A DNA stretch of 42,332 bases from a virus. Where the stretch lies: the IMG/VR virus record IMGVR_UViG_3300034024_000096, positions 1 to 42,332 of that record; one strand, given 5' to 3'. The position numbers and the translations under genes are program-made. The notes beneath the pieces were generated by a model. It saw only the letters and a list, made by a program, of their open reading frames with translations, did no database searches and was not told the DNA's origin. This document shows positions 1 to 8,028 of the stretch, in pieces; within the stretch, counting starts at the first letter, position 1; each line of letters opens with the position of its first letter.

Positions 1-744
1 TCAGATCGCGGGTAGCCGCTCGTTGCCGGCCGGCGCGACCTTCGTCCACTTGTCGCCCGGCATCCACTCGGGCGCGCGATTGCCGCGCAGCTCGGGCTGG
101 CAACCCAACGTCCTAATCCACTGCCCCTTGCCGAGCACCGTGTTTTCGATGGCTGCGCTCTCGTCGCACTGCTGGAGGTAAACGGCGTTTGGAAGACCTG
201 AGAGGATCGTGTTGCGTTCGACACGGATCCGCGAATGCCGGGCCGGTGTTCGCGCTGAGACGAACACCCCCTGAGCCCGCGCGTCGATCAGGTTGTGCGC
301 AATCAGCACGTCGTGGGAAGGACCGAACGGATGCCGCCCGGCCTGCGAGCTGATCCAGATCGCGTCGGGGTGGTCCAAGTCGTTCTTCACCTCGCCGATG
401 ATCGGGCGAAAGTCGAGAAAGGTGTTTCCAAGCAGCGCCATCTGCCGGCCTTCGAAGATGTTGATCCCCTCGCTCCGGATCGACTGGAACAGCGAGCGGG
501 TCACATGCATGCCCGTCACTCGCTCCGCGACGATGCCGCGCATCATGTGCTTGAACGACGCCCTGACCCGGACGTTCTCGCAATCGACCAGGTACAGCCC
601 GACCCCGCACATCCCGACGCCCGTGATGTTGGCCGTCACCACCACGTCGCGGCACCGCTCCAGCCTTAGGATCGGCTCTTCCACGCCGACCTTGCCGTGC
701 ACCGGCCTGTCGATGACGACGCCGACCTGATCGCGGATGATCAT
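1..744 (-). CDS. Right-handed beta-helix protein, likely tail spike or adhesin
   Basis: The 247-residue protein is made of short strands with alternating hydrophobic residues and repeated turns containing N, D or G, for example around residues 35-60, 85-115 and 145-205. This is the usual look of a right-handed parallel beta-helix (pectate-lyase-like) fold, found in phage tail spikes, depolymerases and secreted polysaccharide-binding proteins. No catalytic motif can be assigned. Its ATG overlaps the stop of the lipoprotein gene (ATGA at 741-744), so the two are probably co-translated at the distal end of the late operon. It is short for a full tail spike and has no obvious virion-attachment domain, so it may be a fragment or a helper of the large fiber. 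Fold call is fairly confident, role is inferred. Confidence 0.7.
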   Translation of the reverse strand: MIIRDQVGVVIDRPVHGKVGVEEPILRLERCRDVVVTANITGVGMCGVGLYLVDCENVRVRASFKHMMRGIVAERVTGMHVTRSLFQSIRSEGINIFEGRQMALLGNTFLDFRPIIGEVKNDLDHPDAIWISSQAGRHPFGPSHDVLIAHNLIDARAQGVFVSARTPARHSRIRVERNTILSGLPNAVYLQQCDESAAIENTVLGKGQWIRTLGCQPELRGNRAPEWMPGDKWTKVAPAGNERLPAI

Positions 745-923
745 GACCGCGCCTCGATATAGGGGCAGACGGTCTCGGCCGCCGAACGTGCCTGGTCGAG
801 GCGGCGCTGAGCATCGTCCATCACGCGCCGGCCATAGGCGCAGGGGCTCTCGCCAGGGCGTGGTCCAACCGTGGCGCAGCCGGACAGGGCGAGCGCAAGG
901 CTCGCAACAAGCAGTCGCTTCAT
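741..923 (-). CDS. Small lipoprotein, possible Rz1-like outer spanin
   Basis: This is a 60-residue protein with a textbook lipoprotein signal: K2-R3, a hydrophobic stretch and the lipobox LSGC ending at Cys16. The mature part is only about 44 residues, polar and Arg-rich, with one further Cys pair (residues 28 and 53). A short outer-membrane lipoprotein at the end of a phage late region would fit an outer spanin (Rz1-like), with the coiled-coil membrane protein at 3450-3941 as possible partner. However the two genes are 2.5 kb apart, and Rz1 proteins are usually Pro-rich and overlap Rz. The lipoprotein call is strong and the spanin role is a guess. Confidence 0.65.
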   Translation of the reverse strand: MKRLLVASLALALSGCATVGPRPGESPCAYGRRVMDDAQRRLDQARSAAETVCPYIEARS

Positions 924-1080
924 GGAGTCAGTCCTTCGGTGCTAGGTGGTTAGGCCTGTTCGCTTACAAGGAGCCGGAGGGCGTCGGCCTACAGCCGCCC
1001 CCAATCGCCGCCGACGACGACCGGTCGCTCGCTCGTCCCCGCTGGTATCCTGAGCTTGGATCTGCCGATGGGTTCGGCTC

Positions 1081-1116
1081 TCTCCCGGTGCGTTCTGACC
1101 TCCTACCACCGGGAGA
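1081..1116. repeat. Perfect inverted repeat, stem-loop
   Basis: TCTCCCGGTG at 1081-1090 is perfectly complementary to 1107-1116, leaving a 16-base loop. It lies in the 240-base gene-free stretch between the lipoprotein gene (starts at 923) and the 63-residue hypothetical gene (ends at 1164), 48 bases past the stop of the latter. No U-tract follows on either strand, so it could be a factor-dependent terminator or an RNA-stabilising hairpin. I see nothing else in 924-1163. Confidence 0.5.
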
Positions 1117-1163
1117 CGAGCACCCTTTGGCTACCGCTACAGCACGGGCAAAGGGGTGCGAGG

Positions 1164-1355
1164 TTAGCCCTCTTCCTTCGCACTCTCTCGCTGAACAGAC
1201 CCGGGCGGCTCTTCGGAGCCGTCCCTTGTCGCTTGCTGATCGTAGAATGTTGCCAACTCGACGAGCGCCGTCATCGTTCGATCATCACTGGCGGCCTTAG
1301 CAAGGCGGCGGCATTTCTCTGCCTGTCGAATGAAATAAGGCCGGTCGGAGACCAT
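1164..1355 (-). CDS. Small hypothetical protein, sphingomonad type
   Basis: This 63-residue, charged, helical protein contains the segment QAEKCRRLAKAASD followed by a short helix and a polar tail. I recognise this as a small uncharacterised family common in Sphingomonas-like and Bradyrhizobium-like genomes; no function is known to me. There is no clear Shine-Dalgarno sequence before the ATG at 1355. It belongs to a block of three small genes (1164-2244) that look chromosomal rather than phage structural and separate the lysis genes from the lipoprotein and beta-helix genes. It is likely an accessory insertion. Confidence 0.6.
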   Translation of the reverse strand: MVSDRPYFIRQAEKCRRLAKAASDDRTMTALVELATFYDQQATRDGSEEPPGSVQRESAKEEG

Positions 1356-1396
1356 GGGCAGAGACTCTAACGCAGGTAAGTTTTCTCAAGCCTACG

Positions 1397-1588
1397 TTAA
1401 GCAGAGAGGCTACGCGCTGGTAAAGATGCGATTTTTCGCGCGCGCTGCCATAGCTCGCAGTCGAGGTCCGGATGCTCCCGAACCTCCCGGACCATCTTAA
1501 GCGCCGCGCCATCGTCAGCCGCTTCAAAATCGTGCCGGTGCAGGATGTGCCCGCGCTTGTCCAAACAGTAGAGTTTGTAGTCGAGCAC
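1397..1588 (-). CDS. Small hypothetical protein (DYKLYCLD family)
   Basis: The conserved part begins LDYKLYCLDKRGHIL and ends about 60 residues later with a CELWQRAR..ASLPA stretch. It resembles small alpha/beta proteins abundant in alphaproteobacterial genomes that have no known function. I prefer the GTG at 1588 (63 residues) because an AAGGGGGG stretch lies 6-8 bases upstream and the family signature starts there. An in-frame ATG at 1654 would add 22 residues but lacks a ribosome binding site. It sits alone between gaps and is probably accessory to the phage. Confidence 0.55.
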   Translation of the reverse strand: MLDYKLYCLDKRGHILHRHDFEAADDGAALKMVREVREHPDLDCELWQRARKIASLPARSLSA

Positions 1589-1772
1589 TCGCGGCCCCCC
1601 CTTCCCGAGTCGCGAGATAATAGCACGTTGCGGGAGCGCAACATTGCACTCCACCCGACATAGCGAAGAAATGCGTTCAGCTCCGCAAGGTGCTTCCCCT
1701 TCGGGAGCCCGCGCCTGCTGGCTGGAATGTGTGCAGACGCCCCATAACTGCCGATCAGCGTATGCTGTGCGA

Positions 1773-1799
1773 ATGTCCGCTAACGACCCATTGCAGACA
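1773..1799. repeat. Palindromic intergenic repeat, copy 1
   Basis: ATGTCCGCT followed by an ACCCATTGCAGACA half forms an imperfect palindrome. It matches the element at 2266-2293 at most positions: both have ATGTCCGCT at the left and CCCATTGC followed by GAC at the right. The two copies flank the hypothetical gene 1813-2244. From memory, near-identical elements recur in sphingomonad chromosomes. The rest of 1589-1812 shows no gene. Confidence 0.55.
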
Positions 1800-1812
1800 C
1801 AGCCGAATAGCT

Positions 1813-2244
1813 TCAGGCTATGCTTGGCTGCGGTCGGAGCCTTCCAAGAGCGTCCGTTACCTTCAGACGCTTTCCGGGGACACCAGCATACTCCGTTGTG
1901 GAACGCCGACCCCGCGTATCCTCAATGGTGACGGCAAATCGGGGGCTGAGCGCGTCTGACCAGAAGCGCACCGTTGCCTCGCGGAGGTCCGCGACCGATC
2001 CGCCCGCCTGAGCACAAAGTTTTGCAAGCGCGTCCTTATAGAGCGAAACCGCTCGGGACAGCGACTCCGAGGCAGTCCCATTCGACACACGACCAGCGAG
2101 CAGATCAACGGTTAGCGAGCCGTCGCCGGAGCGAGAAGCCTCGCCGAACATATCCATCTGGTAATAGCCGATCAGCAGCCCAATGCCGCTCGCGAGAGAG
2201 TCCGCGACGTTGTGAACAATGGCTCGAAGTTCAGCGTGCTTCAT
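1813..2244 (-). CDS. Hypothetical protein, 143 residues
   Basis: The N-terminal half is helical (residues 1-95, including a GIGLLIGYYQMDMFGEA stretch and an LCAQAGGS segment). The C-terminal third is strand-rich, with FAVTIEDTRGRRSTTEYAG. There is no signal peptide or membrane segment and no motif I can name. It reads as a genuine, ordinary cytoplasmic protein of a kind seen in sphingomonad genomes. It is bracketed by two copies of a palindromic repeat (1773-1799 and 2266-2293), which suggests a chromosomal segment acquired by the phage or a phage moron. Function unknown. Confidence 0.6.
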   Translation of the reverse strand: MKHAELRAIVHNVADSLASGIGLLIGYYQMDMFGEASRSGDGSLTVDLLAGRVSNGTASESLSRAVSLYKDALAKLCAQAGGSVADLREATVRFWSDALSPRFAVTIEDTRGRRSTTEYAGVPGKRLKVTDALGRLRPQPSIA

Positions 2245-2265
2245 CGCTTGACGCTACCCCTTCCT

Positions 2266-2293
2266 ATGTCCGCTTTCCACCCATTGCGGACGT
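2266..2293. repeat. Palindromic intergenic repeat, copy 2
   Basis: ATGTCCGC (2266-2273) is followed by a CCCATT loop region and GCGGACGT, so TGTCCGC pairs with GCGGAC. It is the better-preserved copy of the element at 1773-1799 and lies between the 143-residue gene and the lysis cassette. Confidence 0.6.
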
Positions 2294-2329
2294 TCGCGCC
2301 CTGTTGACGTCGCACTCAAATGGCTCATC

Positions 2330-2632
2330 TCAGGCCGGGAGCTTCGTTGCGCGGCGCGCCATGATCTCGACAATCTTCTTGCCCGAGTGGTGCAGCACGT
2401 CGGGGCGCACCTTCAGCTCGCCATTCGGGCCGAGCTTGCCCGAAGTGACGGTCGCTCTGCCAACCGCCGCATGCTCGATTCGGTCGCCCTTCTTGAACGC
2501 CACCTCTTGTTCGCCAGACGGCTGCGACCGGCCGCGCTCGGCGACCGTCGTTGCGGGATGGTCGGCTGCATGCGTCGCGGTCACGAACTCTCCCGTGACG
2601 GCATCGCGGTGGCGCCGGGGACGGCGGCTCAC
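2330..2632 (-). CDS. Small phage protein after holin
   Basis: The real gene is 100 residues, beginning at the GTG at 2632, which overlaps the holin stop codon (GTGA, 2629-2632). The N-terminus SRRPRRHRDAVTGEFVT with a following TTVAERGR is a short conserved motif seen in many small alphaproteobacterial phage and plasmid proteins of unknown function. Residues 45-100 (KKGDRIEHAAVGRATVTSG and on) look like a small SH3-like barrel. A longer reading frame upstream is only the shadow of the endolysin gene. Coupling to the holin suggests a role in lysis or packaging accessory work, which is inference. Confidence 0.65.
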   Translation of the reverse strand: MSRRPRRHRDAVTGEFVTATHAADHPATTVAERGRSQPSGEQEVAFKKGDRIEHAAVGRATVTSGKLGPNGELKVRPDVLHHSGKKIVEIMARRATKLPA

Positions 2633-2901
2633 GACTGCACCTGCGCGATCGTGTCCGGCAGGTGATCGGCCATCGTCTTCTGCTTGGCGTTGCTCCGGCG
2701 CGTCAGCCACATGCCATAGGCGGTGGGGAGGATGACCAGCACGACACCGATCAGCTCCTGCAGCTCGGCATTGCTGATGATCCCGCGCTTCACGAGCAGC
2801 GAACCGCCTAGGGCGGTAAGCGCATAGCGGATCAGCGCGAGAGTCGTCTCGGGCACCGCGCTTGCGGGCACGACGATTGGCGGCGTGACGTTGTCGGTCA
2901 T
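2629..2901 (-). CDS. Holin-like membrane protein
   Basis: The 90-residue protein has two hydrophobic segments, about residues 19-37 and 51-67, joined by a short basic turn (KRG) and followed by a charged C-terminal tail (TRRSNAKQK). This is the layout of small class II-type phage holins, and the sequence resembles the Pam3-gp28-like putative holin family of alphaproteobacterial phages. Holins form membrane lesions that release endolysin. It lies directly downstream of the endolysin gene (9-base gap) and overlaps the next gene by four bases. Confidence 0.8.
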   Translation of the reverse strand: MTDNVTPPIVVPASAVPETTLALIRYALTALGGSLLVKRGIISNAELQELIGVVLVILPTAYGMWLTRRSNAKQKTMADHLPDTIAQVQS

Positions 2902-2910
2902 GGTTGCTCC

Positions 2911-3414
2911 TCAGTCTTCGCGGGTGGAGATTGGCGCGCCGGCAGCGCTCAGCCGGACTGGGCCGCTGATCACGGGCACGCCCTTCGGCCAGCGCGCCGC
3001 GATGCAGCGGCTTTTCGGCAAGCGCGCGATCGACACGCAATCGCCCTGGTTGCCGCCGAGCACGTTTAAGTGCGTCGCATCCTCGCCGACATAGAAGCCG
3101 ACATGGCCGCCGCCCTGCCGTTCGAAGACGAGCACCGCGCCGGGCGCGAGCCGCTCGAACCGAAGCCGCGAGCCCCAGGTCGCCCACGCCTTCGCGCGCA
3201 CCGCGATCTTCGGCGGCTGGATCCCGGCCGAGTTGATGCAGTGCGCGACGAACAGGCCGCACCAGGGCACGCCGTCCGCATTGTAAGCGATGCCCAGCAC
3301 CTTCGTGCCCAGCCGCTTTGCCCAGCCGAGGATCGTCGAATTACTGGCAGGGCCGGGCGCTTCACGCAGGCCTAGAGACTGCCTCGCCGTAGCGAGCCAG
3401 AGCGGGTCCTTCAT
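2911..3414 (-). CDS. Endolysin, NlpC/P60-CHAP-like (TIGR02594 type)
   Basis: The 167-residue protein matches the TIGR02594 kind of cysteine peptidase found as endolysin in many proteobacterial phages. The catalytic Cys52 is in VPWCGLFVAHC and the likely catalytic His104 is in GGGHVGFYVG; a GGNQGD turn follows near residue 120. It is expected to cut peptide bonds in peptidoglycan at the end of infection. There is no signal peptide, so it needs the holin encoded next to it. The ATG at 3414 is preceded by AAGGAAAG with suitable spacing. Confidence 0.87.
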   Translation of the reverse strand: MKDPLWLATARQSLGLREAPGPASNSTILGWAKRLGTKVLGIAYNADGVPWCGLFVAHCINSAGIQPPKIAVRAKAWATWGSRLRFERLAPGAVLVFERQGGGHVGFYVGEDATHLNVLGGNQGDCVSIARLPKSRCIAARWPKGVPVISGPVRLSAAGAPISTRED

Positions 3415-3449
3415 GATGCTTTCCTTCAGGTGAGTGGTTGCTCAGGCGC

Positions 3450-3941
3450 TCAGTGCACGGAGGCCCGCGCGTCTTGCTCCATTTCGGCTTGGCCGGCTGC
3501 TAGAGCGGCCATGATGGCTGCGGTCTCCGCTGCCTCTTCGTGTTCGTGCTTCGCCCGCATCTGCTCGATCATCGTGACGATCTCGGGCATTCGCTCGGAC
3601 GAACTGGTCTTCATCAGGTGGATCGCCACCTCGAAGATCATTCGCATATTGTTGAGCCGGTGACGCAGCTGACCCATGCGAAGCTCGTGCAGCTCGTCCT
3701 TGCGGGCCGCTGACCGCTCCAGCCTATCGATGCGGGCGTTGGCCCGATCCAAGGCAATCCGCTGTTGCTCGATCAGCGCCATTGCGGAGGTGTCGTCCGC
3801 CGTGCGCATCCCGCGCCGGTAATCAAGCCACGTCTTCATCATAGAGCCAACGCCAATGCTCCCCAGCACCGTGGCGATGAGGCTGATAGTTCCGAACCAG
3901 TGTGGAAGGACTCCCGTGAGCCAGGCGGCCGAGGAGTTCAT
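3450..3941 (-). CDS. Membrane-anchored coiled-coil protein, possible inner spanin
   Basis: Residues 15-35 form one hydrophobic membrane helix near the N-terminus. Residues 50-140 are a long charged helix rich in E, R, Q and L with heptad character (coiled coil), and the tail is acidic. This topology, with a position immediately before the endolysin gene, fits an inner-membrane spanin (Rz-like) that would span the periplasm. No outer spanin gene is embedded in it; the lipoprotein at 741-923 is the only candidate partner here. It could also be another phage membrane accessory protein. Confidence 0.6.
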   Translation of the reverse strand: MNSSAAWLTGVLPHWFGTISLIATVLGSIGVGSMMKTWLDYRRGMRTADDTSAMALIEQQRIALDRANARIDRLERSAARKDELHELRMGQLRHRLNNMRMIFEVAIHLMKTSSSERMPEIVTMIEQMRAKHEHEEAAETAAIMAALAAGQAEMEQDARASVH

Positions 3942-3997
3942 GCCGCTTCCACAGCAGCAAAAGGCTTGCGCATCACTGCCAGTCCTTTGTCCCTGAG

Positions 3998-4393
3998 TTA
4001 CGCCGGAGGGTTGCCGGCCAGAACCTCGGCCGCGCGTCCTGTGCCGATCAGGCCAGACACTTCGAGATAACCGACGCCAGCGATCACGTCGGGGTCGGTC
4101 AGGTCGATCCCATCCGCCAGCTGCCCAAGCTCGCGATAGTCGACGATCAGCGGGTCGGCCGAACCGCGCACCGCGATGCGCTCTGCTTGAGTGAACAGCC
4201 GCTGGAACTGCAGCTTCGACAGCAAAGCGGGCGGTCCGATATCGACGAACCCATTGAGCTCCTGCGACCAGGAGACCGTCTCAGGATAGCCGAGCGCGAC
4301 GATCTCGACCCGTTCGCCCGTCCCGGCGACCGGCTCCTCGTCCAGCGGCCCAGCGAGCCACTCGTTTTCAGGACCTATCAGGGCGTAGCGCAT
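3998..4393 (-). CDS. Small protein downstream of the tail fiber
   Basis: The 131-residue protein has a strand-rich N-terminal half, then a helical motif LLSKLQFQRLFTQAERIAV and an acidic IDLTDPDVIAGVGYLE..GLIGTGRAAEVL end. The LSKLxFxxRFT..E and GLI..GRA..IL pattern recurs in small proteins encoded just after tail fiber genes in proteobacterial phages; these are suspected to be fiber-associated or fiber-assembly proteins but are not well studied. It begins one base after the fiber gene's stop codon, so it is surely in the same transcription unit. Confidence 0.65.
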   Translation of the reverse strand: MRYALIGPENEWLAGPLDEEPVAGTGERVEIVALGYPETVSWSQELNGFVDIGPPALLSKLQFQRLFTQAERIAVRGSADPLIVDYRELGQLADGIDLTDPDVIAGVGYLEVSGLIGTGRAAEVLAGNPPA

Positions 4394-4395
4394 GC

Positions 4396-7300
4396 TCAGG
4401 AACCCGGTTTGAAGAAAGACTCGGCAGGAATCGTATTGGCGAGACCGGCCGAGCGTGTGACGACGGCCCGCACTGTGAAGGCCCGCGCCAAGGCCGACGC
4501 GTTACCGAAGCTGCCGCTCATGTTGATGACGGCCGGTTCTTCATTGACCAGGAAGATCGCCGACTCCTCCGCAAACGCGGTGAAGCCACCGCCCACCGGC
4601 GCGTACTGCAGCTGGATCGTGAACGAACCGCTGCCGCCGCTGGTGGGGACAGTCGAGCGCAGCTGGGCGGACACCGATATACTCCCGCTCGGGGGCAGCA
4701 TGATCTCCGAGGGATGCTCGAACGTGCCGATGCTGATCGTCTTGGCTGCGTAGGCACCTGACGGACCTGGGTCGCCGGGCGGTCCTGGTTCGCCCGGCTC
4801 CCCAGGCTCCCCAGGCTCCCCAGGCTCCCCAGGCGCCCCAGGCTCGCCAGGTGCGCCGCCGCGAGCGAACGTAGCATCGGCGATCGATCCGGCCCCGAAT
4901 CCTTCGAAGTAGAAGGTCAGCGGCGTGGCTGCTGGGACGCCGGTCGCGATTGCGTCGCCAATATCGGTGCCGTTGATCAAGCCCCTGATCTCGGTTCCGA
5001 TATGCGCGACTTCGAGCCCCTGGCCGGCCGTGGCGGTGATGCCGAGCGCCAACAGGTTCACGCCGCTTTCGTGACGATAAAGCGAGTTCACGTACGGACC
5101 CGCGCTGTTCTTCCCGATCGTGTAGAGCTTGCCGTTCGCCTCGTTCCGCAGGCCTAGCTGGAAGTTGCTGCTGGCCTCGAAGATGCGGCCCGTAGAGCGC
5201 GCCTGCGATACCTTCTCGAGGCTGTAGGCCGATCCCGAAATGGTGGTGGTGAGCTGGTTGCCGGATCGTTCGGTGTTGGACAGAACGAGGGTCCAAGCAC
5301 CGATGCCGGTAGCTCCTTCCTCGCCGTCCTTTACGAACTGCTTAGGCGCGGTCCACTCGCCCGATGCAATCGCGTCGGTGGACCCGGTGTTGAGTGCGGT
5401 TGCCTGCGTCCAAAACAGATAATTTCCAGCCGCGGGATCGGGCATGGTCTGCGACCAGCCATTGTTGATGTCCGCGAGCACGCCGGTGCCGAACGTATAC
5501 GTGGTCGTGACGCTAGGTGCGGCGGGCGCCGTCCCGGTGTTGTTCCGCTGAAGGAGGACGACGGTGGCGCTGTTGATCGCAGCAGCACCTGGATCCCCAG
5601 GCGCGCCATTGGATGTCCATTGAACTGCCCCGGTCCATTCACCCGCGCCGATCGCATCGACGCCCGTGTTGGAGCTGGCTGTGGCGGCGATGATCCAGAG
5701 CGGGGCACTGCCAGCGGGAATGGTCGCTGACCAGCCGTTGTTCAGGCCGCTGAGAACCTTGCTGCTGAAGTCGTAGTTTGTGGTTGCGGTCGGGCCAGCC
5801 GGCACGATGTTAGTCGCATTCCGCATGTACGCGTAGACAACGACATTCGCGAGGCCGTTGAGGCCCGGCTCGCCGTCCTTGGCCAGGCGCCGGACGGTCG
5901 CCCACTCGCCAGAGGCGATCGTGTCTTGAGGCTGAGTCGCCAGCGCCAGAGCGGTGGCGGTGGTGACGAACAGGAACTTGCCGTTCGCTTCATCGGGGAC
6001 CGTCTGCGACCAGCCGTTATTGACGCTTTCAAGCGTTGCCGTCGAAAAGGTCCAGGTCGTGGTAACGGACGGTACTGCCGGCGCGACGCCGGTGTTGTTT
6101 CGCTGAAAAAGATACGCGGTCGCTGTGCTGAGCCCGTTTGCGCCGGGATCTCCATCCTTCGTCCAGAGCTGCGCCGCCGCCCACTCGCCCGAAGCGATGA
6201 AGTCTTGGCTCGTGGTCGAGCTGGCTGTCGCGGCGGTGATGTAGAGTGGGCTGCTCCCGGCCGGGATTGTCGAAGACCAGCCGTTATTCAGCCCGGAGAG
6301 CGTCTTGGCGGCAAAGTCATAGGTGGCCGTCGCGCTCGGCAATGCCGGCGCGCCGCCAGCCGAACGCTGATAAGCATAGACCGGCGAATTGCTCAGGCCT
6401 GGTGTGCCGCCAGCGCCCGTCCGACCGGTGACCGCCGCCATGAACAGCGCGACCGTTTCGTAAGCCTCCACCCAGCGCTGCTGATAGGTCGCAGCCACGA
6501 TCGCCGTGTCTTGGCTGGTGTCCGACCACGAGGGCGCGAGGCCGGTTAGGTAGGTGCTGAGCGCATCCACCTTCGTGGCGGCATCGTTCCGCGCGGGCGT
6601 GATATCGAGCGGGCTCCCGAGTGCCAGATAGCGGCCCTGCAGGGCACTAAAGTTCGAGACCAGCGCATTGTAGTCGATGACAGCCTGCGGCTTCTCACCG
6701 GCGTTCAGGAAGCCGTCCGACGATACGCGATCGATCTTCACGCGCAGCGCAGCGATGTCGTCGGCCCACGGCGCCTTGAGCGCCGCGGCCTTGCTAAGCC
6801 CCTCGATCGACAGCGACAACTTGCTGAGCGTTTCGCCGGCCTCCTGCGAGAACTCCTTGCAGAACCCGTAAACCGTGATGCTGTCCGAACCGGCGCTGCC
6901 GATCCAGAGAACTGGCCGAGCGCGCACGGATGCGATGCGATTGGCCACCGTGTCGAAGGAGGCCGAGTCGATCAGCGACCGTGCCGACATGCGCTTCGCC
7001 CAAGCGCGCTGAACAATGGTGACGGCGCCGAACTCGTCCACTTCTTTGCGGCTGAAGTCGGTGATGCCCGCAGTTGGCGAGGCCTCGGTGATGCCGAGGC
7101 CCAGCAGCTCACCGATCAGCAGCGTGCCGATCGACACTGGCGCCGGCCCGGTGACGGTGACCCGCGCAGTGCCAGTGATCTCGGGCAGATCGAGAAACGT
7201 GAGGGTGCTGCCATCAACCGCTGCGGACTGATCATAGACAGCCGCACCGCCACCTGGCGGAAGCACCTCCACGCGCGCCGTGGTGCCGACGATGTCCAGA

Positions 7301-8028
7301 AGAGCTATCGCTCGCGCGGCGCTAGTGTTGAAGGTGATCGTGATCGACCCGCCGACCGCTGCACTTGCGGTGCCGAGCGCCTGGTCAAACATCGCCCAGC
7401 GGTTCGTCGGCCCCACGTCCAACCACTGGCCCGGGGAAGTCTCGGGCGTGTGGCCGATGTTGCCTGCTACAAGGCTCTCGTAGACCCGGTGCGTGCCGGT
7501 GCGGATGGCGCGCCCGCCCAGCGGATACGTAGTGCCAGAGGTCCAGACAGGCGCGTCGTTCTCTGCGAGCGTGCTGGACGCCAGAAGCGCGTCGGTGACC
7601 ATGAGCGGCCGAAGCATGAACAGCGTCGAGGCGCTGCCATCTGGAGCTGGGTCTTCCCCGCCATCGGTCCCGGCTTCGCTCTCCGCCAAGCCCTCGACAG
7701 TAAGCGTGCAGAAGCTGAGCGGCGGCACGTTCAGGTCAACCTGAAAGTCTTTGTAGAAACCAGTCGGCTTCAGCCAGGCGAACTCTTCGTCGGCCACCCA
7801 CTGCGCCGAGGTGCCGCGCAGATCGGCAAGGAACCGCTGCAAGCCATCGACTTCGTCGAAGGGCACTGCCAGCCGCACGGACATGCGCCTGGCGAATCCG
7901 CGCTCCACCACCGTCGTGACGCCGAACTCGTCGGTGGAGCGCCGGCTGAAGTCGATGATGCCGATCGTCGGGTTCGTCTCTGTCGTGCCGATCTCTACCG
8001 GGGCATCGGCTCCGACTACGACCTTCAC
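4396..8028 (-). CDS. Large modular tail fiber / tail tip protein
   Basis: This 1210-residue protein is built of repeats. An N-terminal module (residues 1-115, with GIIDFSRRSTDEFGVTTVVERGFARRMS) is repeated at about 317-410 (GITDFSRKEVDEFGAVTIVQRAWAKRMS). Four modules of about 90 residues follow at about 545-907, each with a Y-x-Q/M-R start, an NNGWS turn, an ASGEW-type segment and a K/S-D/N-G-x-P/E-G end; they alternate in an ABAB pattern. A globular or strand region follows, then a collagen-like Gly-X-Y run (about 1057-1090) and a beta-rich tip. Collagen-like and NNGW/ASGEW modules are typical of phage fibers that bind the host. The ATG overlaps the tape measure stop (ATGA), and no other tail-tip genes separate them. 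Confidence 0.75.
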   Translation of the reverse strand: MKVVVGADAPVEIGTTETNPTIGIIDFSRRSTDEFGVTTVVERGFARRMSVRLAVPFDEVDGLQRFLADLRGTSAQWVADEEFAWLKPTGFYKDFQVDLNVPPLSFCTLTVEGLAESEAGTDGGEDPAPDGSASTLFMLRPLMVTDALLASSTLAENDAPVWTSGTTYPLGGRAIRTGTHRVYESLVAGNIGHTPETSPGQWLDVGPTNRWAMFDQALGTASAAVGGSITITFNTSAARAIALLDIVGTTARVEVLPPGGGAAVYDQSAAVDGSTLTFLDLPEITGTARVTVTGPAPVSIGTLLIGELLGLGITEASPTAGITDFSRKEVDEFGAVTIVQRAWAKRMSARSLIDSASFDTVANRIASVRARPVLWIGSAGSDSITVYGFCKEFSQEAGETLSKLSLSIEGLSKAAALKAPWADDIAALRVKIDRVSSDGFLNAGEKPQAVIDYNALVSNFSALQGRYLALGSPLDITPARNDAATKVDALSTYLTGLAPSWSDTSQDTAIVAATYQQRWVEAYETVALFMAAVTGRTGAGGTPGLSNSPVYAYQRSAGGAPALPSATATYDFAAKTLSGLNNGWSSTIPAGSSPLYITAATASSTTSQDFIASGEWAAAQLWTKDGDPGANGLSTATAYLFQRNNTGVAPAVPSVTTTWTFSTATLESVNNGWSQTVPDEANGKFLFVTTATALALATQPQDTIASGEWATVRRLAKDGEPGLNGLANVVVYAYMRNATNIVPAGPTATTNYDFSSKVLSGLNNGWSATIPAGSAPLWIIAATASSNTGVDAIGAGEWTGAVQWTSNGAPGDPGAAAINSATVVLLQRNNTGTAPAAPSVTTTYTFGTGVLADINNGWSQTMPDPAAGNYLFWTQATALNTGSTDAIASGEWTAPKQFVKDGEEGATGIGAWTLVLSNTERSGNQLTTTISGSAYSLEKVSQARSTGRIFEASSNFQLGLRNEANGKLYTIGKNSAGPYVNSLYRHESGVNLLALGITATAGQGLEVAHIGTEIRGLINGTDIGDAIATGVPAATPLTFYFEGFGAGSIADATFARGGAPGEPGAPGEPGEPGEPGEPGEPGPPGDPGPSGAYAAKTISIGTFEHPSEIMLPPSGSISVSAQLRSTVPTSGGSGSFTIQLQYAPVGGGFTAFAEESAIFLVNEEPAVINMSGSFGNASALARAFTVRAVVTRSAGLANTIPAESFFKPGS
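4796..4849. repeat. 9-base tandem repeat coding collagen-like triplets
   Basis: The unit GGCTCCCCA occurs four times in exact tandem (4796-4831), followed by two variants (GGCGCCCCA, GGCTCGCCA). On the coding strand it yields repeated Gly-Glu-Pro-Gly-type triplets in the tail fiber gene. Such arrays change length by slippage, which would lengthen or shorten the fiber shaft in steps of three residues without breaking frame. Confidence 0.9.

Noticed and set aside
2633-3262. N-terminal extension of the 100-residue post-holin gene
   Set aside because: The upstream part of that frame is antisense-like and overlaps the endolysin and holin genes; the GTG at 2632 with GTGA overlap is the better start.
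4796-4849. Short regular repeats that might be taken for a CRISPR array
   Set aside because: The units are nine bases, have no spacers and encode collagen-like triplets in frame.
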